DNA of 64,000 bases from Mycobacterium branderi (GCF_010728725.1 NZ_AP022606.1:3906001-3970000), one strand, 5' to 3'; positions 17,385 to 26,326 are shown, counted from the first letter of the stretch. The notes: a model not told the origin generated them from the sequence alone. Program-made: numbers and translations.

Positions 17385-19688
17385 ATGGCCACCACCATCG
17401 AAGCGGACACCGAGACCCGCACCCCGTACGACGACGATGTCGCAGCCACCCAGCGGTACTTCGACAGTCCGCGATTCGACGGCATCACCCGTCTTTACAC
17501 CGCCCGCCAGGTCGTAGAGCAGCGCGGCACCATCCCCACTGACTACACCGTGGCCAGACAGGCGGCGGAGGCGTTCTACCAGCGGCTGCGCGAGCTCTTC
17601 GCCCAGCGCAAGAGCATCACCACCTTCGGCCCCTACTCGCCGGGGCAGGCGGTGACCATGAAGCGGATGGGCATCGAGGGCATCTACCTCGGGGGCTGGG
17701 CGACGTCTGCGAAGGGTTCCACGACCGAGGACCCGGGGCCCGACCTGGCCAGCTACCCGCTGAGCCAGGTGCCCGAGGAGGCCGCCGGCTTGGTGCGCGC
17801 CCTGCTGACCGCCGACCGCAACCAGGAGTACCTGCGCCAGCGCATGAGCGAAGCCGAGCGTGCCGCCACCCCCGCCGTCGACTTCCGGCCGTTCATCATC
17901 GCCGACGCCGACACCGGCCACGGTGGTGATCCACACGTCCGCAACCTGATCCGCCGGTTCGTCGAAGCCGGTGTGCCGGGATATCACATCGAAGACCAGC
18001 GCCCGGGCACCAAGAAGTGCGGCCATCAGGGCGGCAAGGTGCTCGTCCCGTCCGACGAACAGATCAAGCGGCTCAACACCGCCCGCTTCCAGCTCGACAT
18101 CATGCGGGTGCCCGGGATCATCGTCGCGCGCACCGACGCCGAGGCGGGCAACCTGATCGACAGCCGCGCCGACGAGCGCGACCAGCCGTTCCTGCTCGGT
18201 GCGACCAACGTGAAGATCCCGTCGTACAAGTCGTGTTTCCTGGCGATGATGCGGCGCTTCTACGAGTTGGGCGTCAAGGAGCTCAACGGTCACCTGCTCT
18301 ACGCGCTTCCGGACGGCGAGTACGCCGCCGCCGACGCTTGGCTGCAACGCCGGGGCATCGCCGATTTGATCGCCGAGGCGGCCGGTAAGTGGCAGCAGAA
18401 CGGCACCCAGCAATCGCTCGATGCCCTCTACGACAAGGTCGAGGCGCGCTTCGTCGACGCGTGGGAAGACGACGCCGGGTTGATGACCTACGGCGAGGCC
18501 GTGGCCGAGGTGCTCGAATTCGCCGAGAGCGAGGACGAAGCCCGCGACATGAGCGCGGCCGAATGGCGCGAATTCGCCGCTCGCGCATCGCTTTACACCG
18601 CGCGGCAAAAGGCTAAGGAATTGGGCGCCGACGCCCGATGGGACTGCGAACTGGCCAAGACGCCCGAGGGGTATTACCAAGTGCGAGGCGGCATCCCGTA
18701 TGCGATCGCCAAGTCGCTTGCGGCAGCGCCGTTCGCCGACCTGCTGTGGATGGAGACCAAGACGGCGGACCTCGCCGACGCGCGGGAGTTCGCCGAGGCC
18801 ATCCACGCGCAATTCCCCGACAAGATGCTGGCCTACAACCTTTCACCATCGTTCAACTGGGACACCACCGGCATGACCGACGAGGAGATGCGAGCCTTCC
18901 CAGAAGAACTTGGCAAGTTGGGGTTCGTCTTCAACTTCATCACCTACGGCGGCCACCAGATCGACGGCCTGGCCGCCGAAGAGTTCGCCACCTCGCTGCG
19001 CCAGGACGGCATGCTGGCGTTGGCTCGCCTGCAGCGCCAGCTGCGTCTGGTCGAATCGCCGTATCGCACACCGCAAACGCTGGTCGGTGGGCCGCGCAGC
19101 GACGCTGCGTTGCTCGCCTCGTCGGGGCGCACGGCCACCACCAAGGCGATGGGCAAAGGCTCCACCCAGCACCAGCATCTCGTGCAGACCGAGGTGCCCA
19201 AGAAGCTGCTGGAGGAATGGCTGGCGATGTGGAGCGAGCACTACCAGCTCGGCGAGAAGCTGCGCGTGCAGCTGCGCCCGCAGCGCGCCGGCTCCGAGCT
19301 GCTCGAGCTGGTCATCTACCGGGAAGGAAGCGACGCCGAGGAGAAGCTCGCCAACGTGATCTTCGGCCAGTTCCAGGACCGGCACGAGGTCAACATCCTG
19401 ACGGTGCGCGACCAGAACACCTTCGAAGAGAAGCTGCGTCAGAAGCGCCTGATGGATTTGATCCATCTCTGGCTGGTGACCCGGTTCAAGGCCGACTGGG
19501 TGCACTACGTCAGCCCCACCGAGGACAACCTGTACCAGACCGAAAAGATGAAGTCGCACGGCATCTTCAGCGACGTTCACCAAGAGGTCGGCGAGATCAT
19601 CGTCGCCGAGGTGAACCATCCGCGCATCGAAGAGCTGCTGGCGCCCGACCGTGAGGCGCTGTGGCGGCTGATCCGCAAAGAAGACTAG
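17385..19688 (+). CDS. aceA: Isocitrate lyase, ICL2 type
   Basis: A 767-residue isocitrate lyase of the long mycobacterial ICL2 class. It cleaves isocitrate to glyoxylate and succinate (glyoxylate shunt), and family members also cleave 2-methylisocitrate. The catalytic loop KKCGHQGGK has Cys at about residue 212. Upstream are the metal and substrate motifs [12 protein letters not shown] and [14 protein letters not shown]. The C-terminal 170 residues form the extra domain that binds acetyl-CoA or propionyl-CoA and activates ICL2 in M. tuberculosis. In strain H37Rv the gene is split into aceAa and aceAb; here one uninterrupted frame is present. An SD precedes the ATG and a hairpin terminator follows the stop. 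Confidence 0.97.
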   Translation: MATTIEADTETRTPYDDDVAATQRYFDSPRFDGITRLYTARQVVEQRGTIPTDYTVARQAAEAFYQRLRELFAQRKSITTFGPYSPGQAVTMKRMGIEGIYLGGWATSAKGSTTEDPGPDLASYPLSQVPEEAAGLVRALLTADRNQEYLRQRMSEAERAATPAVDFRPFIIADADTGHGGDPHVRNLIRRFVEAGVPGYHIEDQRPGTKKCGHQGGKVLVPSDEQIKRLNTARFQLDIMRVPGIIVARTDAEAGNLIDSRADERDQPFLLGATNVKIPSYKSCFLAMMRRFYELGVKELNGHLLYALPDGEYAAADAWLQRRGIADLIAEAAGKWQQNGTQQSLDALYDKVEARFVDAWEDDAGLMTYGEAVAEVLEFAESEDEARDMSAAEWREFAARASLYTARQKAKELGADARWDCELAKTPEGYYQVRGGIPYAIAKSLAAAPFADLLWMETKTADLADAREFAEAIHAQFPDKMLAYNLSPSFNWDTTGMTDEEMRAFPEELGKLGFVFNFITYGGHQIDGLAAEEFATSLRQDGMLALARLQRQLRLVESPYRTPQTLVGGPRSDAALLASSGRTATTKAMGKGSTQHQHLVQTEVPKKLLEEWLAMWSEHYQLGEKLRVQLRPQRAGSELLELVIYREGSDAEEKLANVIFGQFQDRHEVNILTVRDQNTFEEKLRQKRLMDLIHLWLVTRFKADWVHYVSPTEDNLYQTEKMKSHGIFSDVHQEVGEIIVAEVNHPRIEELLAPDREALWRLIRKED

Positions 19689-19695
19689 CGGCCGC

Positions 19696-19750
19696 GAGAT
19701 TGTGCCCAGGGTCGTGAATCCTCGAAAATCACGACCCTGCAAGCAATCTC
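19696..19750. terminator. Bidirectional hairpin between aceA and LLM gene
   Basis: A perfect 10-bp stem AGGGTCGTGA (19708-19717) pairs with TCACGACCCT (19729-19738) across an 11-nt loop. An outer 7-bp stem GAGATTG (19696-19702) pairs with CAATCTC (19744-19750). It lies between two converging stop codons and is nearly symmetric, so it could terminate both transcripts. No U-tract is present, as is usual in mycobacteria. Confidence 0.7.
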
Positions 19751-20912
19751 ACGGAGAACCGACTTCGTCTTGGTATTTCTTGGTCATGTGGTCGATGGCC
19801 TGAAGTTGGGTCTGGGCCAAGCCTTCTCGTACATCGCTGGCTCGCGCGGCGGCATCGAGGGTCGGTTGCGCCTGACCCTGGAAATGCGGCATCACCTCGG
19901 CGGCGAACAGTTCGGCGGAGCGTTTGGTGGCCGCAGGGTTCGCCCACTCGTGGGCCATCTGCAGCATGCAGCCGAATCCGCCGGACTGATCCCACAGCCG
20001 CTGCACCTGGGCCCGGGCCCGCTCCGGGGTGCCGATCACACCCGCGCCGTTGTCGTTGATGATGTCGATCATCTCGTCGAGCCGATCCCCCGGCATGGTC
20101 ATCTGCGGGAACGCCGCCACCTTCTGGAAGTAGTGGAACCACGGCTCGATGCCGAATTTCACGTCGGCGCGGGCCTGCTCGTCGGTCTCGGCGATGTGGA
20201 AGGGCCCGACAAGGCTCCAGTTGCTGCGGTCGACGTGCGTGCCGAAGGCCGCGGCGCGCTCTTCGACAATGCCCCAGTGGTAGGCCAGCGCGTCGAAGCC
20301 TTCGATGGTCAGCGTCGCGCCGATCGACAACAGGCCGATGCCGTGCTTGCCGGCCAACCGCGCGCCGGTCGGCGACGCGACGGCGGCGACCGCCAGAGGG
20401 ATGCCGCCGTCGGAATACGGGGCGAGCTGCAGCCGGGCGTCGAACAGCTCGTGGGTGGCGGTCTTGGCGCTGACCGTCTCCCCTGCCAGCAGCCGCACCA
20501 CGATGTCGAGGTTGGTCTCCAGAAGCTCGCGGGTGTCGGTCGGATTCAGTCCGATCATCGCGGAATCGGTCGGCAGCGAGCCTGGTCCCATCCCGCCGAT
20601 CACCCGGCCGTGGGTGAGGTGATCGAGCAGCATGAGCCGGTCGGCGACCCACAACGGATTGTGATATGCGAGCGAGATGACGCCGGTGCCGAACCGGATG
20701 CGTTGTGCGCGTTGGGCGGCCGCACCGATGAAGATCTCCGGCGAGCTGATGATCTCGCTGCCGGCCGAGTGGTGCTCGCCGATCCACACCTCGTCGAAGC
20801 CCAGCGCGTCGAGGTGCTCGATGAACTCAAGGTCACGTTGTAATGCCAGTGTCGGGTTGGTACCCGCGCGGTGAAACGGTGCGATGAAATATCCGAACCT
20901 GAGCTTGGCCAT
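19749..20912 (-). CDS. LLM-class flavin-dependent oxidoreductase
   Basis: A 387-residue luciferase-like monooxygenase (TIM-barrel, reduced FMN or F420 dependent). It opens KLRFGYFIAPFHRAGTNPT and contains GFDEVWIGEHHSAG, a substrate/flavin-pocket motif of this class. RIRFGTGVISLAYHNPLWVA and GRVIGGMGPGSLPTD follow. In mycobacteria many such enzymes use F420, but the cofactor and substrate cannot be read here. It is a single leftward gene converging with aceA, sharing the hairpin at its 3' end. Confidence 0.9.
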   Translation of the reverse strand: MAKLRFGYFIAPFHRAGTNPTLALQRDLEFIEHLDALGFDEVWIGEHHSAGSEIISSPEIFIGAAAQRAQRIRFGTGVISLAYHNPLWVADRLMLLDHLTHGRVIGGMGPGSLPTDSAMIGLNPTDTRELLETNLDIVVRLLAGETVSAKTATHELFDARLQLAPYSDGGIPLAVAAVASPTGARLAGKHGIGLLSIGATLTIEGFDALAYHWGIVEERAAAFGTHVDRSNWSLVGPFHIAETDEQARADVKFGIEPWFHYFQKVAAFPQMTMPGDRLDEMIDIINDNGAGVIGTPERARAQVQRLWDQSGGFGCMLQMAHEWANPAATKRSAELFAAEVMPHFQGQAQPTLDAAARASDVREGLAQTQLQAIDHMTKKYQDEVGSP

Positions 20913-21003
20913 GGCCGAACCTTAGCCGCCCGGTGGCGACCAGTGCACGACCTTGATCGCGGTTATCGCGCCGAGTAGCTCCGCGCCGAACCCGAAGCCC
21001 AGA

Positions 21004-21441
21004 TCACGGCCACCCGCCGCAGACGTTGCCGATGCAACCGCCGCCGCCGCCTGGGCCGCCGCCACCGCCACCGACGCCGGGAATCTGGCCACCGCCGCCA
21101 CCGGGGCCGCCGCCGCCGGTCGGGCCACCCGGGATGCTTCCGCCGCCACCGCCGGGGCCGCCGCCACCAGTGGGTCCGCCGGGAATGCTTCCGCCGCCAC
21201 CGCCGGGGCCGCCGCCGCCGGTAGGTCCGCCGGGCACGCCTCCGCCGCCACCTGGGCCGCCGGGCGCAGGTGCCGGCGCCGAAGACGGCGGGATCAAGCT
21301 CACGCTCGTTGTTGTCGTTGTTGTTGTCGTGGTTGTGGTGGATGTATGCCCGCCCTTTTCGCCGCCGCCACATCCGACCGCCAGTGACAGCACGGCGGCG
21401 CCGCCGAACAGCGCGAATGCGATTCTTGGTTGGGATTTCAT
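21004..21441 (-). CDS. Gly/Pro-rich repetitive lipoprotein
   Basis: A 145-residue secreted protein with a signal peptide and lipobox LAVGCGGG (Cys about residue 24), a run of Thr residues, and a Pro/Ala spacer. It then carries three to four near-identical 17-residue repeats of the form PGGPTGGGGPGGGGGSI, and ends in a segment with two Cys (GGCIGNVCGGW) that may form a disulfide. The low-complexity body is probably an extended linker in the cell wall. The opposite strand also has a long open Pro-rich frame, but only this strand gives a proper signal peptide. The start is ATG 21441. Function is unknown. Confidence 0.7.
   Translation of the reverse strand: MKSQPRIAFALFGGAAVLSLAVGCGGGEKGGHTSTTTTTTTTTTTSVSLIPPSSAPAPAPGGPGGGGGVPGGPTGGGGPGGGGGSIPGGPTGGGGPGGGGGSIPGGPTGGGGPGGGGGQIPGVGGGGGGPGGGGGCIGNVCGGWP
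21080..21250. repeat. 51-bp tandem repeats inside the lipoprotein gene
   Basis: Units repeat every 51 bp (compare the segments starting near 21080, 21131, 21182 and 21233), each coding one 17-residue Gly-rich unit. Three copies are near-identical and a fourth is partial. The unit length is a multiple of three, so copy-number changes keep the frame. Confidence 0.85.
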
Positions 21442-21647
21442 CAGACCCTCACTCTCATCTCTAGCTCGCACTGTCAATTCAAGCCGGGCTGTCTGTACCC
21501 GCGATCTGCAAGAACAAAACGTGCTACCGGCGATCCGTTTCTATCGCACTTTCGGCTGCACCGTTTGCCGATCAACGACCTTCGCTTACGGGCGTTAAAA
21601 GTGTTTCGTTGCAGCTTGTGCCGCAAGCGAATTCGCTAAGTGCGATG

Positions 21648-22535
21648 TCAAATTCGGTGGCCGGTGGCGATTCCGAGCCAATCATCGCCGGACAATCCGC
21701 GGGCGTGCGCGGGGTCGTAACGCCGTAGAAGCAAGGACACCGTCGCGTGATCGGCGCCCTTGAACCCGTGGGCCGCCAGCAGCGCATCCAGTTCCGCGGC
21801 GGTGAAGCCGCTGCGGTACGGCTCGCCGCGCCGGGCCACCAGATGGGCCACTCGACGGGCGCTTTTCCAGCGGGGACGTGCCGTGATGACGTCGGCATCG
21901 ATGTAGTCGACGACGAGCCGGCTGCCGGGCGCGCAGAGCGACGCCAGGTCACCCAGCGTCGTGTCGATCGCCTGGCCGGTTAAATATGGGCTGACGCCAA
22001 GCCACACGACGACGCTGGGCCGTGCGGGGTCGAAGCCGCTGCCGATCAGTCGCTTCTGCAGGACGTTCTCCTCGAAATCACATGGCACCCAGACTATTTG
22101 GGCATGGCTCGCCACCGGCAGCAGCTGTTCGGTGACCGGGCGCTTGTCCTTTTGGGTTGTCGGCGCATCAACCTCGAAGATCGTCACCGGCGCTGCGGCG
22201 TTCCGCAGACTGGTGGTGTCGAATCCTGCGCCGAGGAGCACGATCTGGTCGATGCCATCGCGGATGGCCGCCTCGCATACCGCGTCGGCATAGCGCACCC
22301 GCAACACGATGTGTGCATGCAGCCCGCCCCACCGCCGGTCGAACACCCGCAGGGCTGCGCCGGCAAGCGCCCGGTGCGCCAGCATCGCCCGCAATGCCGG
22401 GTGGCGGACAAAGTGACGCGAGTACGGGTCGTCGAGGAGCCGCCGACCCGGCGGCTGCAGCGCTTCCGCCGCCCGTTGGGCTGCGTTGATCTGCGCGGTC
22501 AAACTCGCCTTACGGTCCAGACGACGGCCGGCCAT
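21648..22535 (-). CDS. SAM-dependent methyltransferase (LCM-like), second copy
   Basis: A 295-residue class I methyltransferase of the leucine-carboxyl-methyltransferase-like group. Seen motifs are RLLDDPYSRHFVRHPALRA, the SAM-binding QIVLLGAGFDTTSLRN with acidic FEVDAPTTQ, then VVVWLGVSPYLTGQAIDTTL and LVVDYIDAD. It is more divergent from the copy at 11991 than usual paralogues. An SD-like AGGAG lies just before the ATG. Only 14 bp separate the ATG from the stop codon of an IS110-type transposase, so the native promoter has been displaced and expression may now come from the element. Confidence 0.87.
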   Translation of the reverse strand: MAGRRLDRKASLTAQINAAQRAAEALQPPGRRLLDDPYSRHFVRHPALRAMLAHRALAGAALRVFDRRWGGLHAHIVLRVRYADAVCEAAIRDGIDQIVLLGAGFDTTSLRNAAAPVTIFEVDAPTTQKDKRPVTEQLLPVASHAQIVWVPCDFEENVLQKRLIGSGFDPARPSVVVWLGVSPYLTGQAIDTTLGDLASLCAPGSRLVVDYIDADVITARPRWKSARRVAHLVARRGEPYRSGFTAAELDALLAAHGFKGADHATVSLLLRRYDPAHARGLSGDDWLGIATGHRI

Positions 22536-22549
22536 GCGTTTCTCCTATG

Positions 22550-23601
22550 TCAAGCCGCTGCGGGTTGGCAAGGCTGGGTTCGGTTTTGGTGGTCGGTGTT
22601 TAGGTGGCCGAAGACGACGCGGGCCAGGCGGCGTTTGAGGCAGCGCAGGGCTTCGGTTTTGGAGTCGCCGGCGGCGATGCGGTGCCGGTAGTAGGCCTGT
22701 CCGACGCCTGGAAGGCGGATCTGGGTGACGGCGATGCGGTGCAGGGCGGCGTTGAGTTGGCGGTTGCCCGAGCGGGTCATGCGCACCCGGCCGGCGGTAT
22801 TGCCCGACCACACCGGGACGGGCGCCACTCCGGCATGGCGGGCAAAGGCGGCCTCGCTTTTGAACCGGGTTACCCCGGCGGCCTCGCCGACCAGTTTGGC
22901 AGCGGTCAACTCCCACAGCCCGGAAGGGAAAGCAGCGCTGGGGCGACGGCGCGGACACGCTCACCGATTCGTTTGGCCAACGCGTTGATGGTTTCGGTGA
23001 GCCGGGTGATGTCGGCAAGCTCATCGCGGGCGAGCTCGGCGACCAGTCCGGGCACGCTGGCCAGCCAGTCGCCCAGGATTCGGCGATGCTTAGGCAGGTC
23101 CAGCGAACGGGCCTTCGGGGCGTGTTCGGGATCGAGTTCATGCACCCGCCACAGCAACCGGTTGATCGTCGCGGTGCGTTGGGCCACAAGGACTTCGCGG
23201 CGATCCACCAATAACTTCAACTCCCGTGAGACCTCGTCATGCGAAGCGACCGGCAGATCCGGTTCGCGCAGAAACCCCCGCGCGACTGCTAACGCATCGA
23301 TCGGGTCAGACTTGCCCCGCGTGCGCGCGCTAGCCCGGGTTTGGGCCATCAACTTCGGCGGCACCCGCACCACCTGTTGACCGGCGGTCAGCAGATCACG
23401 TTCCAGCCGCGCCGATAGGTGCCGGCAATCCTCGATCGCCCACACCACATCGGTGCCGAAGCGTTCCCGAGCCCACATCACCGCCTCGGCGTGCCCAGCC
23501 GTGGTGGCTTTGACGACCTTCTCGCCGAGCTTGCGGCCCACCTCGTCGACGGCGACGAACGTGTGGGTGCGCTTGTGCACATCGGCTCCAACAACAACCA
23601 T
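22550..23601 (-). pseudogene. IS110 transposase, frameshifted
   Basis: From ATG 23601 (SD AAGGAGG upstream) the frame encodes the DEDD RuvC-like half: MVVVGADVHKRTHTFVAVDE with the first Asp, VWAIEDCRHLSARLERDL with Glu/Asp, and RGKSDPIDALAVARGFL with the final Asp pair. It then reads LLSLPGCGS and stops at 22906-22908. The Tnp catalytic-Ser half continues in the -1 frame from 22909 (LTAAKLVGEAAGV, HAGVAPVPVWSGN, MTRSGNRQLNAALHR) to the stop at 22550. In intact relatives these are one protein of about 350-400 residues, so a single base has been lost near 22909-22912. It could be decay, an assembly error or, less likely, programmed -1 frameshifting. Confidence 0.85.
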
Positions 23602-23840
23602 GGAGGTTGCCTCCTTCACTGTGAGGTGACGGTTGGGCCGGTCGGCGGACAAACCTCAGTGGGGGCGATGCCACGCTCCTATCAAGTCACGCCGGCCGGT
23701 CCTTCACACCTGATGCCGACAAAACGCATGCACGCCAACCCGAAGGCGGCACCGACGCTACGAGCCAGACACCAGGTGATCAGGATCCAACCACCGCAAC
23801 AAGCGGCGACCTCACCCTGACACTGACTCGACGCTACGAC
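23602..23840 (-). ncRNA. Possible IS110 bridge-RNA region
   Basis: IS110 elements encode a structured bridge RNA in a non-coding end, often just 5' of the transposase, whose loops pair with target and donor DNA. This 240-bp stretch occupies that place. It contains small inverted repeats such as CCGC/GCGG at 23794-23806 and the duplicated 11-mer. No folding or covariation has been done, so this is a position-based guess. Confidence 0.25.
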
Positions 23841-23846
23841 ATCACC

Positions 23847-23888
23847 GGTCCAGATGTATGGTCCAATTCGATGCCAGAGTTATGGACC
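23847..23888 (+). promoter_or_regulatory. GGTCCA boxes around the MocR gene start
   Basis: GGTCCA occurs at 23847-23852 and 23860-23865 (13-bp spacing, direct) and inverted as TGGACC at 23883-23888, just inside the gene. TATGGT at 23857-23862 fits a -10 and would put the transcript start at or next to ATG 23871 (leaderless). MocR proteins bind paired direct repeats like these, so autoregulation is likely. Confidence 0.5.
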
Positions 23889-25271
23889 AGTTGGCCTGGT
23901 GACGTCGACTTGCACCTCGAGCTGCCGCCGGGGCATGGCCGGCGCGCGGCGCTCGAGGATGCGTTGCGCCAGGCAATCCGAGATGGCCGGTTAAGCCCCG
24001 GCGAACGGATGCCGTCCTCCCGCGCACTTGCCGCTCAACTCGGGGTTGCACGAGGAACGGTTGTCGATGCCTACGCGCAGCTGGCAGCCGAGGGTTACCT
24101 GCGCAGCCGGCCTGGCGCGGTCACGGAGGTGGCCCGCGGACCGGCTCTGCGCCTGCCGGATGCCCCGCCACCGATTCCGGCGCGCATCGTCGCCGATTTC
24201 CGCCTCGGTCGTCCTGATCTGAGCATGTTTCCGCGCGTGGAGTGGCTGCGCGCGCTGCGACGGGTCTTTCAGATCACGCCGCATTCGGATTTCGGGCCGC
24301 TGGATCCGCAAGGATCGCTGCGGCTGCGCACTGCGCTGTCCGGCTATCTGGGCCGGGCGCGCGGGGTGCTCACCACGCCCGAGCGTCTGGTGATCTGTAG
24401 CGGTTTCGCGCAGGCTCTGCGATTGATCTGCGACGCGTTGGCGGCCGCTGGGGCCCGGTCGGTCGCCCTGGAGAATCCGTGCCTTCCGGACCATCGCGCG
24501 ACGGTCATTGCCAGCGGCCTGGACGTCGTGCCGCTCGGCGTCGACCACAGCGGCGCCCTCCCGGATGGTTTCACTGCGAAATCCGTTGCAGCGGCTGTGC
24601 TTACGCCGGCGCACCAGGCGCCGCTCGGTGCGACGCTCGCGGCCGACAGGCGCGCCGAGTTCTCGCGGATCGCCGCACAACGTAGCGCCTACCTGGTCGA
24701 GGACGACTACGACGGCGAGTTCCGTTACGACCGCCATCCCGTCGGCGCGCTGCAGGGGCTCGCCCCAGAACAGGTCATCTACGCGGGCAGTGCCAGCAAG
24801 AGCCTGGCGCCGGGAATCCGGTTGGGCTGGCTTGCCGTACCGGCCGACCTGCTCGACGCGGTGGTCGAGGCCAAGCGACGAGCCGATCGTGGCACCGACG
24901 TCCTTGCGCAGTTGGTCTTCGCGGAATTGATCGACTCAGGCGCTCTTGATCGTCATGTCCGACGGATGCGCCGACAGTATCGACGACGCCGGGATGCGCT
25001 GATGGCGACTCTCGCTCGTCATGCGCCCGCGATGCCGGTTCATGGCGTCGCCGCCGGTCTGCATGCCGTCGTGTCACTACCCGAACTAGCCACCGAGGCC
25101 GAAGTCCTCGCGGCTGCACAAAAGCGACACATCGCACTCACCGGCCTGGCGCCGTTTTGGCACTCCGAAAGCCAAGGCGCACAAGGACTCGTGCTGGGCT
25201 ACGGCACACCGTTGGAAGCGGAATACCCGGTTGCGCTGGAACATCTCGGAGAGTTGTTGCGCGCCTGGTGA
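23871..25271 (+). CDS. MocR-family regulator (GntR HTH fused to aminotransferase fold)
   Basis: A 466-residue MocR/PdxR-type regulator. The N-terminal winged helix of GntR type (about residues 25-90) includes ALRQAIRDGRLSPGERMPSS and ARGTVVDAYAQLAAEGYL. The rest is a class I aminotransferase-like domain (residues 110-466) with the PLP Lys in AGSASKSLAPGIRLGW and LVEDDYDGEFRYDR. Such proteins sense PLP or an amino acid (pyridoxine synthesis, GABA or taurine use). No pdx or gab genes are adjacent, so the target is open. Repeated GGTCCA boxes at its start suggest self-control. Confidence 0.92.
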   Translation: MPELWTSWPGDVDLHLELPPGHGRRAALEDALRQAIRDGRLSPGERMPSSRALAAQLGVARGTVVDAYAQLAAEGYLRSRPGAVTEVARGPALRLPDAPPPIPARIVADFRLGRPDLSMFPRVEWLRALRRVFQITPHSDFGPLDPQGSLRLRTALSGYLGRARGVLTTPERLVICSGFAQALRLICDALAAAGARSVALENPCLPDHRATVIASGLDVVPLGVDHSGALPDGFTAKSVAAAVLTPAHQAPLGATLAADRRAEFSRIAAQRSAYLVEDDYDGEFRYDRHPVGALQGLAPEQVIYAGSASKSLAPGIRLGWLAVPADLLDAVVEAKRRADRGTDVLAQLVFAELIDSGALDRHVRRMRRQYRRRRDALMATLARHAPAMPVHGVAAGLHAVVSLPELATEAEVLAAAQKRHIALTGLAPFWHSESQGAQGLVLGYGTPLEAEYPVALEHLGELLRAW

Positions 25272-25278
25272 TCACGAC

Positions 25279-25805
25279 TCAGTGGGTGGGCTGCTTGAGC
25301 CCATATCTGTCTATGACGTCGTCCAGCCAGTCCGGTGTCCCGTAAGTGATTCCGTATTTTTCTGCGAGGGCGAGGAATTCGGGTAACTCGTGCAGCTTGG
25401 CGTCGGCCGGATGCGCGGCCATCAGATTGCTGAGCTCTCGAAAGTAGTTCTCGAACCCGCCCGGGGTGATGACCTCGATGATGCGGCCGGGCTTGTTGCC
25501 GGCGTTCCACATCGCATGCATTTCCCCGCGCGGCTTGGTGATGTAGCCCCCAGGCCCGAGGACCACCTCGGTGTCGTCGGAGCGGAAGCCGATCTTGCCC
25601 GCGATGACAATCGAGTGCTCGTCCTCACGGGTGTGCCGGTGCGGCGCGGTGATTGACCCCACCTCGAATGGATGCTCAACGATGGCCACCTCGCCGCCGT
25701 TATCGGAGCTGGACAGCTTGAACACGGCACCAAAACCCGGCAGCGCCCGGTGTCTCCCTCCCCCGGCTGCACCACGGTCACTTGAGTGCGGGATACGGCG
25801 GTCAT
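25279..25805 (-). pseudogene. Cupin-domain protein, frameshifted near residue 20
   Basis: The natural start is ATG 25805 with an SD-like AAGGGAGG upstream. It reads TAVSRTQVTVVQPGEGDTG and then loses frame. The remaining protein continues in another frame from about 25745 (ALPGFGAVFKLSSSDNGG, HRHTREDEHSIVIAGKIGF, GGYITKPRGEMHAMWN) to the stop at 25279. A G-run at the junction (ACCGGGCGCTG) is one G shorter than needed, so a one-base deletion explains it. The cupin has metal-ligand-like His/Glu residues (HRHTRE...). Intact it would be about 175 residues, perhaps a dioxygenase- or isomerase-like cupin. It is 20 bp downstream of dps on the same strand. Confidence 0.75.
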
Positions 25806-25825
25806 TTCGGATACCTCCCTTCGGC

Positions 25826-26326
25826 TTACGCTGTGCCGTTTTCCGATTTGAGCAGCCAGGCCTCTTTTTCGAGGTCGTCGATGATGGCGTGCAGCAAATC
25901 GGCGGTCGAAGGATCGGCCGCATCGACATCGTCGTGCACGGTGCGCAAGGTGCCCACGACGGCGTAGATCCGGTTGGTGATCATGTCGACGGCTTCGGCG
26001 GCGTTGAGTAGACCAGGCGCTACGGAGGGAACCGTTGTGGTGGCAACGACCGTGTCAGAGCGCCCATCTGGAACCGCGTCCAGTGCCCGCATCCGTTCAG
26101 CGATCGTGTCGCTGGCTTCGCGCGCGGTATCAACGATGCTGTCGAGCTGCAGATGCAGGTCGCGGAAGTTCGTGCCGACCAGATTCCAGTGCGCTTGCTT
26201 GCCCTGCAGGTGTAGTTCGATCAAATCGACGAGCACCGCTTGCAGGTCCGTGAACAAGCTGGCCGGGCCGTGAAACGACTGGATGTCGCCGGCATCACGA
26301 CGGTTGGCTGACAGTGACATTGTCAT
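25826..26326 (-). CDS. dps: Dps-family ferritin-like DNA protection protein
   Basis: A 166-residue Dps homologue, a dodecameric mini-ferritin that oxidises and stores iron and can shield DNA in stationary phase. The dinuclear ferroxidase ligands are in LQGKQAHWNLVGTNFRDLH (His) and LDSIVDTAREASDTIAERM (Asp/Glu). The fold is a four-helix bundle, and the C-terminal tail is short. The ATG at 26326 has an SD-like AAGGAG and lies inside the 3' end of the FMN reductase gene (32-bp overlap), so the two are co-transcribed, which fits a peroxide/iron stress unit. Confidence 0.93.
   Translation of the reverse strand: MTMSLSANRRDAGDIQSFHGPASLFTDLQAVLVDLIELHLQGKQAHWNLVGTNFRDLHLQLDSIVDTAREASDTIAERMRALDAVPDGRSDTVVATTTVPSVAPGLLNAAEAVDMITNRIYAVVGTLRTVHDDVDAADPSTADLLHAIIDDLEKEAWLLKSENGTA

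Larger units (their letters stand above)
22546..23840 (-). mobile_element. IS110-family insertion sequence
   Basis: The element holds a two-part transposase frame (22550-23601) and an upstream non-coding end of roughly 240 bp. IS110 elements lack terminal inverted repeats, so the ends are approximate. The left limit is set by the methyltransferase SD and the right limit by the MocR promoter boxes at 23847. An 11-mer CGACGCTACGA occurs twice in the non-coding end (23753-23763 and 23829-23839). Confidence 0.75.

Noticed and set aside
16341..18812. Very long open frame on the minus strand opposite the start of aceA and the oxidoreductase
   Set aside because: It overlaps two well-supported genes, has Arg/His/Gly-rich text without any domain, and is the usual antisense shadow in high-GC DNA.
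21080..21250. Regular repeats considered as a CRISPR array
   Set aside because: Units are contiguous, in frame and code for Gly-rich repeats; there are no unique spacers and no cas genes.
21026..21598. Pro-rich frame on the plus strand across the Gly-rich lipoprotein
   Set aside because: It is the complement of the Gly repeats; only the minus strand gives a signal peptide with lipobox.
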